Made by a program: the position numbers and the translations under genes. Below are positions 1-11,600 of a stretch of DNA of 64,000 nucleotides, piece after piece (the stretch's first letter is position 1; each line of letters starts with the position of its first letter). Origin of the DNA: Stratiolaelaps scimitus (lineage: Eukaryota > Arthropoda > Arachnida > Mesostigmata > Laelapidae); the NCBI GenBank assembly GCA_019614645.1, contig JABWDB010000004.1, positions 12,710,001 to 12,774,000 of the forward strand, read 5' to 3'. The notes below the pieces were generated by a model that saw only the letters and a list, made by a program, of their open reading frames with translations, was not told the DNA's origin and did not search any database.

Positions 1-240
1 TACGCTCGTAGCCACTCATTCTGTACCGAGTACGAAAAGACCGCGGGCAGACTCGTTAGAATCGAGGGAAACTGGAATTTCTACAACGCCTCCCCTGACT
101 CTTGGATTTCATTTGGTAAATTGTTCAGTGGTACGAACCAATTGAACTCTGTGTGGTTCACTTGATCCAGAGGGGTGGTCTCACAACGGTTCCTGCCTTC
201 GAATCGGATTGCAGACTACTGATCCATATCATGCAACCAA

Positions 241-302
241 ATAACAGAACTTAAGCATTGTATGCAGTTCCTTTAATAAATCAATAAAGCTTTACCTTTA
301 CC
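241..302 (+). repeat. SINE family A, 3' tail only
   Basis: This segment shares its layout with copies near 11985-12102 and 18150-18282: an 'acttaagcattgta' block, then 'cagttcctttaataaa', then 'caataaa' and a 'tttacct' end. The tRNA-like head seen in the other copies is not recognisable here, so this copy is truncated or diverged upstream. Orientation is plus, as for the other copies. Confidence 0.6.
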
Positions 303-1179
303 CTGAAATAGAAGGAGGTTCGAAGCCCGCCGAATTTTTCCCCTTCGATTGCAGCGTCAACTGAGAACCATAACGCCACGACAGTGCGTGATTATCTTAG
401 TTTGTCCTGCACGATGTTCTTGGTCCGAGATCGAGATCGACACAGGCATGTCATGTAAGCACCGGCTTCAAAGCCGAATTCATCCCCGTTGATATGAGTA
501 GCCCCGAGAATGACTGACACCTTTGGTTGTCTAATCTGCTACGTGGTACTTGGTCGTGTTGTCAAAATTTACAGCAGCAAAGTGAAGCAAGCCATAAATG
601 GGAGAGTAAACCAATAAAGTACTATGTTTCCGTCTTCTTTGTCATAGCAAACAGGTAGCATTCCAGTCACATGAGTCAAGCCAAGGTATCTGGCCATGAT
701 TTGGACTAGTTTTGCGCACCGTATCTGCGTGCGTGATTCACACACAAACACATCGTTTTGCGCTCGTGATTATTTATAATTGTCATGAGTATTCGCCGTA
801 TTGATAGTAACTTTCCGAAGCGAACCGTTCGCTCTGTGATCATTATTCAGGTATTGTCATACGCAACGACAATGAGGGTTTTCGTGTGTTACGAAACATC
901 GGACACCCGTGTATACATTAATCATTGTGCCGTGGCTCTTAGAGGTCCCGTCAAAGTGATATCGAAGCAGCAACACGGGCGAAATTGTTTTCCCTTGAAA
1001 TGGAATAATTCATGCGTTTTGTTTTCATGCGTTGCTATGTGGTCCATCAAGCCGTCCAACTTTCTCTGATAGTAAATGCAAATGTGTTGTAAACTGGCGT
1101 ACCTCCGAGCTTCGTACTTACATACATTTGGACGTTTACACATATTTGGATAAACCCAGTATATGTCTGCTTTTAGACG

Positions 1180-1370
1180 ATTTTAGTTCAATTAAAATAG
1201 TCCTTTATTACGCGGCGTGGTACGATACGTATAGACTATAATAAATAAAAAGACATATGTATATATATATACATAGACATATATATATATATATATATAT
1301 TACAGCCTATACGTATCGTATACCACACCGCTTTTGAACAATAAAGGAGTACTGAACTTTTGTAACAAAG
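1180..1370. repeat. imperfect foldback around a (TA)n core
   Basis: The left arm at about 1201-1237 (starting tcctttatta) and the right arm at about 1305-1348 (ending aataaagga) are reverse complements with a few indels. The shared core is 'acgatacgtatag' on the left against its complement on the right. Between them lies a (TA)n-rich spacer, 1250-1302. The pairing may continue outward for about 20 bases on each side. It could be a small foldback transposable element or a palindromic cruciform. No coding capacity. Confidence 0.6.
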
Positions 1371-3444
1371 TTGTCAATTATTATATTTCAATAGTTGTGT
1401 AATGCCCATAAACCCAAACATATATATATATATATATAATAACACCTATCCCTCCAGATTACAGTGAGCACTCATTGTCAGCGACCGGAAAAACCTGTAT
1501 TAAAAACGTAGTCAATTCGGCGGGTCAATAAAAATTATCAATGCATGTGTAAAAAACCAGAATTTCAATGGGGGGACTCAATAACGATTTACGATAGAGT
1601 CCAGATAATTTGAAGAACGATTGAAAAAGCGATTTCTAGCAAATGTTAATAATTCGTTTATGACGAAACTTGACGGCATTAGGCTCTCTTCATGCCAGGT
1701 GTACCCACCTTAATAGATATATGATACAAAACTATTTTAAAAAAATTCCTTCGTTTCGTCAACGCTTTTAACATGTTCATACGTGAAATTCACGTTACGG
1801 CAGCGGCTTGGGCACTCGAGTGTTGCCCATTTGGACTCGGAAAGCCGTTTGACAACGGGCTGTTTTTTCCCTGTCGCAGTAGGCACGTGCGCCGACCGAT
1901 GCCAGAGTTTCACGCGGACGCGCAATCTGCAGGGTATTCATGGAGTTCAGCACCCTGTTGGAATACAGAAGACAAGCGCAGCTCAAGCAGCTTGTTGAAT
2001 AGATGATGAGGTGCCTGGCTTATTCGAGTAAATATAGATGTACATCTATATTGATTACCTGAGGCGTTTGTTGAGCCTTTCATCTCAGGATCTCGAGCCC
2101 GCATGCCTCATGAACAGCTTTAATTTGTGAAAAATAGCTGATGTGGTCGATCACGGGTCGTTTAATCGAGAGATATCTGTTTGCGTCTTATTATTTTACA
2201 AACGAGTGCCTTACCTGTACATGAGCTCGTGGGTAGTTCGCTTCCTACGACCCAATCCAAGACTGGGTGACGACAACACGACTACATAAACTGACTCCCA
2301 GCGGTGTTCTTCATAAGGTCATATAAAGAGCCGATTCGCTTATACATGTCACTAGGCGCACTATTGTACTTCCGCTAATTGATTGTGTAATATAATCATA
2401 AAACGTGCATGCTGTTCAAGATCAGTTTGCAATTTTAGAGGTACTGACCAATCCCTAGCTTTCGGTTGAGAAGCGCCAACAACGGCTGGAAGTTACCATT
2501 GCTCTATTTTGGTGTCAACTTTGATTAAACTCTCGTGATTTCTTCGGCGTTCCATTCTGCGTTAGTACCTACTACTGTTGTAGGTCGAACGCTTCACAAT
2601 ACGGTTCAGTGTACAATGCAATACTAACGAAAGTTGCCTTGTCTTCTTGTCAAACCGCAGATCTGCCAGCGTTCAGACTATATTATGCCGTTGTCGATAC
2701 AGCCCCTGTACATATTGCTTCTTGAGATTCGAAACTTTGCTGTGCGATATACGCGCTCCCTTCTCTCGGAGTTGGCCAAAGGCCAACGTCGGTATAGGAG
2801 GACTTTCCTCACCGTCGACGCCTCTGGGCTAAAACAGAAAAATGCTCTCGGGTCGGGCATTCGTCCCCCGCTTTAAAAAACTGCACAACCCATTCTGCAG
2901 CAGACTTTGGTTAGAGTATGATATAGCAAGACGTTCATTGTGTTGGAAGCCTCGACAACAGCGGTCTATCACTCGGAATCACTTCGTTTGTATGGGAACA
3001 CATTTATGATATTATCGACACGTTGGCTGTGACAGACGATTGCTTCGTAAATTAGTCTAAGTTTATCCTCAGTTTTTCAAGTGCCCACTGCCAGGCATAT
3101 TTTCGAGTATTTGTCTAAAATATATTGTCACTGTTGTTTACTATCTTCATTATGGTTTCAAGCAATACAGTTCAGGGGGGGGAGTACAAATGTGTAGAAA
3201 ACGATGAGGTCAAACCTCCCGTCCGGGGGGGATTGAGTTACCGTGGTTTGGTTTTCGAACTAGGATTTCATGTGTGTGAATTCATGTGATTCCGTCGGAG
3301 GTACATGGCAAGCGAGCGGAGAGAGTTCTTCTTGTCGTTTTTGAGCATCGCTTCGGTGACCTACAGTTGCACTTTGGTAGCTTGTCTTTACTCTTGGCTT
3401 ACACTACGCACACCATCTCGGTACCTATCAACGTAATATGAATT

Positions 3445-3575
3445 CAGTGGTATGCACAAACTTAACGCGCCCCTATATTTCAACAAAGAATACACATTTG
3501 AGACATTCATTCTATACCAGATTAATGTAGGAAAAGGACAGCCCATACGACGTCGCCTGCTACAATAAAATGTGG
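3445..3575. repeat. left terminal inverted repeat of the Tc3-like element
   Basis: This matches the complement of 4440-4575 over most of its length with small indels. It ends inward at 'ctgctacaataaaatgtg', directly beside the end of the transposase relic. Confidence 0.8.
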
Positions 3576-4339
3576 CCTCCAACAACACTTCTTTTACCGC
3601 TTCCTCGGATGTATACTGTCGATTCGACGCATATACTTATCGGACAAGAATACCCCAGAGGTTCTCCATCGGGTTGAGACAAGGAGAACATGCTGGCCAC
3701 TCTAAGGTTTCAATGTCATGCCGTCCTAACCACGCACGTATGCTAGCGCTGACGTGAATGGAAGCGTTATCTTGTTTTAAAACAATTGGCAGTCGATGAA
3801 ATCTGCTCCTAAACGGTAGCAGGGTTTTGGTCTACATCTGCTGATAGTCCCTCGCTATTCATTCGAGGATGGAAGCGAGTGGGAGTCTGCCGAGAGAGGT
3901 GAAAGCTCCCCAAACCACAACGGACCCGCCACCGAAGGTGCGCTTTGAGAACTACCGCGCCTCTTTACGTACATCATGCCAATAACCGTTAAATCGATCT
4001 GGCCCGACCAAATTGAACTTCGTTTCGCCCGTAAGATAACGCTTAATTGTCCTTAAAATTGTTGATCTATGAACCTGAAGGTTTAACTCATGCCTGATTG
4101 CTTCACAACTTCGAATTCGAGGCCAATCGACAGGTGTGAATGCCAGTTCGCTGGCTGACCTTTCGTGGACATTCTTTAGACTTATTAACATCATACGTCG
4201 ATGGACTGCGTACATAATTTTGCACTACGCGACGACTTCTGCCAAATTCTCTGGCAATTGCAACCTGGGTCTTCCCTGCTCTCTGTAAAGCAATAATAGC
4301 TGCTTTCTCTGCATCAGTAAGACTCGAAACGTATCCCAT
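3572..4339 (-). pseudogene. Tc3-like transposase relic
   Basis: Reading the minus strand, the start at 4339 gives an N-terminal helix-turn-helix region (LTDAEKAAIIALQRAGKTQV, then AREFGRSRRVVQNYV). The frame then shifts to a segment around 3952-4215 containing KFNLVGPDRFNGYWHD, the region just after the 'SDEKKFNLDGPDG' block of Tc3-type transposases. A third segment near 3652-3700 reads [16 protein letters not shown], the family's C-terminal catalytic block, in which the usual Asp after SP is Cys. Frameshifts, an in-frame stop after the ENLWG block and an apparent deletion between the DNA-binding and catalytic parts make it non-functional. Established knowledge: these proteins cut and rejoin DNA at TA sites. 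Confidence 0.85.
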
Positions 4340-4439
4340 GACTATAGTACAGCGTGAATGCTCAACACAAACTGGATTAATTCAGCAAGAACACTCGATA
4401 ACTGAGGGTGTGTTATCATTTTGCACAACCGAAATATGA

Positions 4440-4575
4440 CACATTTTATTGTAGCAGGCTGCATGCGACGTCATATGCGCTGTTCTTCGTGGTGTGTATC
4501 ATATTTGACACGTAAATGTGTATTCTTTGTAACGACCTGTTGAAATATAAGGGTGTGTTAAGTTTATGCACACTG
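4440..4575. repeat. right terminal inverted repeat of the Tc3-like element
   Basis: This is the complement of the left repeat. Its outermost bases, read inward on the minus strand, are CAGTGTGCATAAACTTAAC, and it is flanked by TA at 4576-4577. Confidence 0.8.
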
Positions 4576-5458
4576 TATTATTCATGTCATATTATATTGG
4601 GGTCAAACCTCGCTTCAGCCCCTGAGTTCCATTCAACTCAGTTCCATTATTGCTCATGATGAATTAGCGGCAGAGACAGTGTGCAGGGGTCTCAGGAGCT
4701 GGGGATCGGGTGCGTAAACTAATAGCGGAGCTCGGCTCTGGAATGGTAGACCAAGCGGTGAGGTCAGCTTCGACTGACCCAAGTACTTGCAGGACACGGA
4801 TGTGTCGGCTTCTACTTCCTCAGATTTGGAAAGAGAGACACAGAATGTTTGTGCGCACTGCACACTATATTTTAAATGTATTATTAGTACGGCTGATACA
4901 TTAATTAATTAAAGTAAATCAAATGAATTTCATTGTTCTCTGGTCTGCATTGGGACAGAGTTCACAAAGATACGCGAACTAACGACCATGGAAAGCTCGG
5001 AAGCGTCGGATGTACCAAGAGTGGTTAGGTGTTGTCGCAGGTTAACTTTGTTGAGTTAACAGAACTCAGTTAACTTAACTGAGTTCTGATGCATTTGCAA
5101 CGAGGCTACGAGAACGTCAAGGGCCGGACCTCAATAACAGACCAGGTGGAAACATAAGCCACATTTAAAAAAGTTCTATGTATGCTGGTGCGTATCACTG
5201 TCCATGAAAGTTATAGCAAAGGCCAATTGACAATGCCAATTATATCACATAATCTTGTATGAGTTGATTGCCATCCGTGGTACCCTGTGTGCCCTGCATA
5301 GCATATCCCAGCAAAAACGCCCGTACGAGTCTTTATTGGCGATCGCAAATGGCAAGCTTCGTCAAGGAAATCAAAACATAATATAATAAAATAGTATATA
5401 CTATTATAAATACAATAACAAAAATGCCACCCACGGCTCTGTCTCACAAATTTGTTCA
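4576..5458. other. gene-free stretch upstream of the 763-residue protein gene
   Basis: No supported exon. It contains the short perfect palindrome at 5060-5088 and otherwise unremarkable AT-rich DNA. Confidence 0.5.
5060..5088. repeat. 29-base perfect palindrome
   Basis: Arms of 14 bases (cagaactcagttaa and its exact complement) surround a single central C. A further 'ttgagttaac' directly upstream adds partial symmetry. No function is evident. Confidence 0.75.
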
Positions 5459-5699
5459 CCAATCACGCGCTCTCTGTCTGTACGGCGGCCTCTCATTCTT
5501 CATTGATGACGACGCTGCTAATTACAAACGCGAAAAAAGCGTGTCATTGGTTCAGCTGAAGTTTACCACTGCGCTCGTCATGCCATACCATCCTGACTGG
5601 TTTCGTCGCGCGAGCTTCTCATCAGCGCTTATTGGCGGTGCTCGTAAAATGCGTACATGATAACAAACACGTAGCCAAAATATAATCGACACCTAAAAA
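5459..5699 (+). promoter_or_regulatory. putative promoter and 5' leader with three CCAAT boxes
   Basis: Upstream of the start codon at 5700 lie CCAAT at 5459-5463 and the inverted form ATTGG at 5546-5550 and 5631-5635, about 85 bases apart each. Regular spacing of CCAAT/NF-Y motifs is common in animal promoters. The block is locally GC-richer than its surroundings and no TATA box is obvious. The leader ends in 'cctaaaaaATGG', a good initiation context. The promoter role is inferred. Confidence 0.4.
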
Positions 5700-8600
5700 A
5701 TGGCTGTGCCAAACGAGTCGGAGTCCAAGGCGCCGAAGGCTGAAGAGGCGACTACTACAAGTCAGAGGAAGTCGAAAGGCGCTGCAGATGAAGGGCTCTC
5801 ATCCACCAAAGGTCAACAGAAGACAAAGACGGCAGATGACAGGAGCACGACAACTCCAAAAGATCTCAAGGAATCCCCTACGAAGTCGACGGATGCGACG
5901 AGCACCGGCGACAAGTCGCCCGATGAGAGTGAGCCGCTGCCGTTGAGCGACATGGTTGCTTTCATCCGGACCTATAATGATACCATGCGCCGAAAGGGTG
6001 ACATGCTGAGCGAGGACCGCAAGCCGAAACGTTCGGTGTGCTCGCTACCATTGTGTTTGGGAATTGGGGGCGCCGTACTTGTGGTGACCATCTTATTCCT
6101 GAGTAAGTTCAGCATGAAATTGACAGCAGTGGCTGTATGACAACTATGATAATTATTCGTTGACGATGAAGAACGCGTTTTTCTGTTTCCTTCGGATCGG
6201 GATGCTAGTTGGGAGTTGTTGGTGTCTACGTTTGCTCTCCAAATCTCGTTAATTTTGACACCCTGTATGACGTGTTATCGGGCTATATCTGTATATTTTC
6301 TTCTTGCAGTTCTCTACACGGGACTCCAGACAACCTGCTACTCACATGAGACAGCCGCTTGCACTACGGGCAATGCAGCCTGTACTAAACACTGGTGGAC
6401 ACCTACCTGTACATGCCACACCAGCGGACAGAAGTTTCACAATTCCCTTTGCCAATATCCATGCGACTATAATTCAAAAGACTTCTGTCCTGGTGGAGTG
6501 TGCTACAAGTCCAGCTGCTTTCAGGACGTGTTTGCGTTCGTGTCATTTATCTACGACAGAAAATGCAGTAAGCAAAAGCTAAACATAAACGAAACATTAG
6601 CTGCATCAATTAATCAATGTTTTATTTATGGAAGGCTCGAGCCAAACATCTGGTTTATTCAAACATACAATAATTAGGAATTATTTCTAGGGATTATTGG
6701 GGGAGGGTGATTAGCATATATACAGCATACAGCATATTTCACTGAACGTTGGTTTGTATTGGTTAATTCGAGATAACCGCCGGACTTGGATTTTTTTTGA
6801 AAATTGTTATTTAAAATATAATATTATTCACGTTAATGAAATATTTTCTTTGTATTACAAATGTGATCCTTCGAAATTGTTTTCCGGCAACTCTACACTT
6901 GCTTCATATGACCTATGTGCAAGAAGTTAAATACTACCCGTCAGGGGCTTGTTCGAGTTCGTTCCAGTTTTTGGTGTTTTGGCGTCCTCCACCTCCTCTT
7001 AAAATTGGCCAAAATGATAGATTTAGCGGGTTGTTTATGGGGAATATGCTTGTTGGCTTCACTGCTTGGTCCCCTTAGAGTTGAAAAGCTCTCAACGAGA
7101 GCAGCTTTATGGGGAAGAGTGGTGTAGCGAAGAAGGCCACACACGCCTTCATTTGTTTTCAACAAGCCACGTATCCAAAATTGTTTCGATTGCGTGGAAA
7201 GATAACATATCCCATAATCATACAAAAATGTATACGAAGGCCCCGAATGTAAGTATTGGTCTTAGGTGTGACGGCCGAATTTGTGGAATGGTATTGAACT
7301 TTTCATTAGATACAGTTGAAATTGAAAAATATTTGTGTAATGTTCCGCGAGGTACCAACTAAAATGTCCACCATCAACGGGAGCGTCTTGGTAATATTGA
7401 AGTTTGGAAGTGTAGAGGCAATTTAGTTGACAAATTTTTCACAAAAATATAATTTTCATGGCGTTTACCCGGATCGCTTGACAACGAATCACTTGCAGCT
7501 ATTATTGCATTCGTTGACGTTTTTGTAACTGATGATAGCTCTGTGTACTGTTAACAAATATCATTGAATTTTAGATGTTGTCCTCGACGTGTTGTTAATG
7601 TACTTGTGGACCCAGACTGGCTTTGATACGTACCCTGAAACAAAGTGCTTCAGCCATAGTGTTTAACATCCCAGTTCGTAGGCTACATCTGAATTTCTAT
7701 AACTTTTGAGACGTAAGCCAGACTAATTCACAATTTTCGTCGAGGTCAAATATAATAATTTGTTATCCCTGCTTTTAGCCCTTGTTGTAGTGTAGTCGGA
7801 GAAATACCACCGTGAGAGATCTAACCTAAGTGTCGTTTCTCCCACGTGTATCTCCCAATTAATCAATCGATCAATTAATTAATTAAGCAATCGATTGCAT
7901 TTTAACGAATACGTTCTTCATTTAGAGGAAACTGCGGCTGATCCAGATTGCGCCCTGAGCTGTGCCGAAATCCTGAAGTACGTCTGTGCTGATAGGGCAT
8001 CGAGTCCGCTCTTCTGCAGCGATTCAAAGCCGACAGTCCTCAAGGATTTCTCTTGTCAAAGTAAGAAAGCTAAGCTTCACTGCAATTTATTACCCTTGAA
8101 TCTCAAGTTACTACATTTATATGAGTACAGATATTATATATGATAGTGCTTGATCAATGAGAAAAAGCTTTGTTTGTTTAATCATCGTCTCTGGCGAGAA
8201 CCATTGTTGTCTGTGTTTATTACCTTTTCAAATCTTGTTTATGAATTTAATTTTGTTTAAAATGAAACCACACTCTACGTGCAGAGAACCCAAGTAGCCT
8301 ACGAAAGGCCGGTTTAGGTCTCAAGGGTGAAAAGATAACTTCTTCTAACACTTCGAAGCTGGAAAGATAACTGGAAGCCAGTTGTAAAAGAATCGAGTTT
8401 TAGAGTTTTGAACAACGCACGAGTTCGCCAAAAACATTCAACGTTGAAATACCCATGGTTCAGTTATCATCATATTTCGTCGAGGTTCGGTCGAAGTGTT
8501 GATTAGTCATAATCCACGAAAATATCTCTACCCAGGACATAGCTGTGTCAATGATGGCAGCTGTGGTTCTGTGGTGGACGCAAGTGACGGAGTTGGTGTG

Positions 8601-11600
8601 AGAAATCCTTGCCGTAGCTTGAATGAACGTATGGAGAGAAACTGTGAAGGTGTAGTACTACCAGCTCAAGGTATACCAGAGGTATGAATCATGCGGAAAA
8701 GCACCAGTTGCTGAAAAGCACCAACTTAAACCACGTGAGCTGGCGACCGAACTGAATGTCTCAGAGGCGATAGCAGAGCTGGTTAGCCAAGGAAAATGTA
8801 TCCCGCATCCCCTTAGAGCGTGAACTTTGTCGAATTAACGTGCCATGTGAGGTTATCATCGATACCATGGTCCTGGACAGTTATGCAGCGTCCCTCTCAA
8901 GGGCTAGGCGATGCTTGGGGCTCGCCAGGGGCTCATCGTCCTTCGACCCTTCTTCTAAGCGGCGCGTACGCAGCATTTGTTCACGGCCAGTTTCTAGGCT
9001 GCGGCACTCCACGCCTTGGACGACACTGTGCAGGACGCCCTTACCACCAACTCACCAATCTGCGCCCCAATCTTCAACCCAGAGTTTCCCGTGGTGGCGG
9101 CATCGGCTTCGGCCTCCAAAGCAAACACCACCTAGCTGCCGCTTGCTATGCCGTCTCGCTCGCATCAGCCGCCGACTTGACCGTCAAGCTTCTCCCCTTA
9201 CTTCCTCCTCCACTTCTTCTGTGGAAAACAAGCAGTACCGACAGCGGCTGTGGTCTAATGTCCTCCACCAGAAGAGTGCGACTTCTTAGCGGCACACATC
9301 ACCGATAGAGCTCGGCTTCGCGCGGTCAACCGCGCAGGTGCAGCGATGTGTCTTCATGCTCTGCTCTCCTTGTCCACCATGGTCTATCGTGTGGCCGCAG
9401 CGTCGTTCGCCAACCGCGCCACACGATACTACTCAGCTAGTGTAAGGGAGGTACAGGGTCTCCACGTTGCAGACGAGCGTCGCCTTGACAGCCTCACATC
9501 TCCTTTCACCGAGGTCAGAACAGTGAAAGAACGACAATGGCGATAGTCTACAGCGCGCGTTTGGAACTTACACTTTTCAAGGGTGACATGCGTGGCCCCA
9601 TTGGGACCACGTATCTGAACTCGCTTTAGGAAAAGCCAGGAGAACATTCTTCATTGTGGAACAGCAGAGAGATGGTTCATGATATGTCGTAACAAATTGT
9701 CTTTTTTACGAAGGGCAACGACGCGGGCACCAAATAACAAAGGCTTAACTTCAGCGGGTACGGAGCCATAATCTACTGTCCATAAGTGCTGCTAGCCCAG
9801 TTCCTATATTTGTCGGTATGTCACCTAAGGCAGGGGATAATAAGTCCCGAAGGTGTTGAGGGCGTAGATCATCAGGACCTGCTGCGGCGCTGCGTCGGAA
9901 AGACCGAATGGCAGCTGATTTTTCTCAGATAACGTAGCTTGCTGGAAAACGGCGTTTGGTTGTAATGGGGAAGCGAGATTGGGGAGTGAACGGTTTAAAT
10001 ATTATTTCTTGCAGCAAAGGTATCCCTTGAGAGGAGAATACGAGCTGCGCCAGTTATATCACCCTCACTAAATCTTAAGCAGCAGCATTGCGTGCTGTCG
10101 TGGAGCACTGTGGTAATCTCATGTGGCCATTAGGCTAATTCGATAAGATTCGGTAATTGAAGTTAATCGAACAATTCGAGGAAGCGACGTTCATAGAAGA
10201 TCAAAGCAGGATCGAGAACTTATTCTCGATTTTACTGTAGGACGAATATCCGCTAATGCTTCAGCAACTCCCATGCGTCAAGGCTTGGGTACGATTCATG
10301 ATTTGCGAACAGTCCGCAAACTATCCTATCGAAGACATCTTGGCCAGGATTTTTTGGGTAGAATTTTCTGAATCTTCTCGATGAGGAGGAATATACCGTA
10401 ATTCTGGGCGGTTTGCTGGGATGTGAAGTGTACGTCCTCGAATGAACAATAAGCCACAGTAAAGATAAGGCACTCGAATTGCATCGATGGTCCTGGAAGC
10501 AATGATTTGTGCTCATGCCATTACTTCAGGGTGAGCGTAATGTTGTAGTAATGCCGATAATTTATTTGTAATATATATCGTGTATTATTACGAGAAAAGC
10601 ACATAGCTACGACTTGTCGAATGACCAAATGTGATCAGCCTATAGTACGTTTGGATGCTGGTTAGTTGTTTGTTCCATGTTGAAGAAAATTATAGTGATG
10701 GAGAGTGCGTGCGACTACAACAGATTGAGCGTCACCAACAGCAGTTGAGTGGTCGTCAGTGATTGAGTTGATCCCTCTGATAGCTGAGACGGAGACGTCG
10801 CATTGCCTGGGGGTATAAAGACCCAGATAAATAGACCGATTCTGGGATATGCCCGTGCTCGTAGATTTTAGGAACTCGGGAGAAGTCTTCAGGAGAAAAG
10901 TAATGAAGGTTTATATTTGTACATCCATTTCGCGTTTCCCCTTTTGTTCGCAAAGAGCAAGTTACGTAATGTCAGCTTCGAGGAAAATGCGCAGTTGTCC
11001 TCAAAATGAAGGAGTGGATCTGTCACCTGCATGCAGACTTTTAGTTATTACAAAGTTTGTTTGAAAGGGAATATTTACCGTAATTGATGTTTGAATGAAA
11101 ATACGCATGGCTACGTCTCGATTCCTCGAACGTCGTATATATATGGGTGCTTAGGAACTAGCTTGCTATTCATTCACGGAGCTGTTTTGAGATATTTCAG
11201 CCAGTCACATCTCGGATTGTGGACGCCTAGCTTTACCCAACATTGCGTTAACCTTACCTGCAGGTGTCAACGTATCTGATGGATTCATCAAGCTGAAGCC
11301 AGATGAAGAGAAGGAATGCATGAAAGATAAACACTGCAAACGCTTGATCTTTCTTTATCCGTGTTTTGGGGGGTATGTCAGCAAAGGAAGAGTTTCCTGC
11401 TCCAAGGAATGCGTTGTACCTAAGGGCCGCCAAGGACAAACTCTATTTTTCAATGGATACTGCTTTCTAAAAAAAGGTATATACGCACACGTTCACATAC
11501 GAAAGAAGCATACTCCTCTGAGGCTTCTCGAATCGGTTATTTTCCCTCCGTTTATTTTATATTCGGGTATTTATTATTAGTTCGGTGTGGTTTCTTCATT

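Larger units (their letters stand above)
1..3444. other. gene-free stretch
   Basis: No coding exon is supported here. Open frames are short, lack good splice sites and have no recognisable protein signature. Identifiable content is a SINE 3' tail near 241-302 and a TA-rich foldback near 1180-1370. The rest is AT-rich unique-looking DNA with (TA)n runs, for example around 1420-1440. Confidence 0.6.
3445..4575 (-). mobile_element. decayed Tc1/mariner (Tc3-like) DNA transposon
   Basis: Terminal inverted repeats of more than 100 bases bound the element. The left end (3445, CAGTGGTATGCACAAACTTAAC in two parts) matches the complement of the right end at 4575, which begins CAGTGTGCATAAACTTAAC. The right end is followed by TA, as expected for Tc1/mariner insertion; the left flank is TT, so that TA is mutated. 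Both repeats continue with shared blocks such as 'ttatatttcaac', 'aagaatacacattt', 'gacgtcg' and 'ctgctacaataaaatgtg'. The interior on the minus strand is a broken transposase. The element is too decayed to move itself. Confidence 0.85.
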
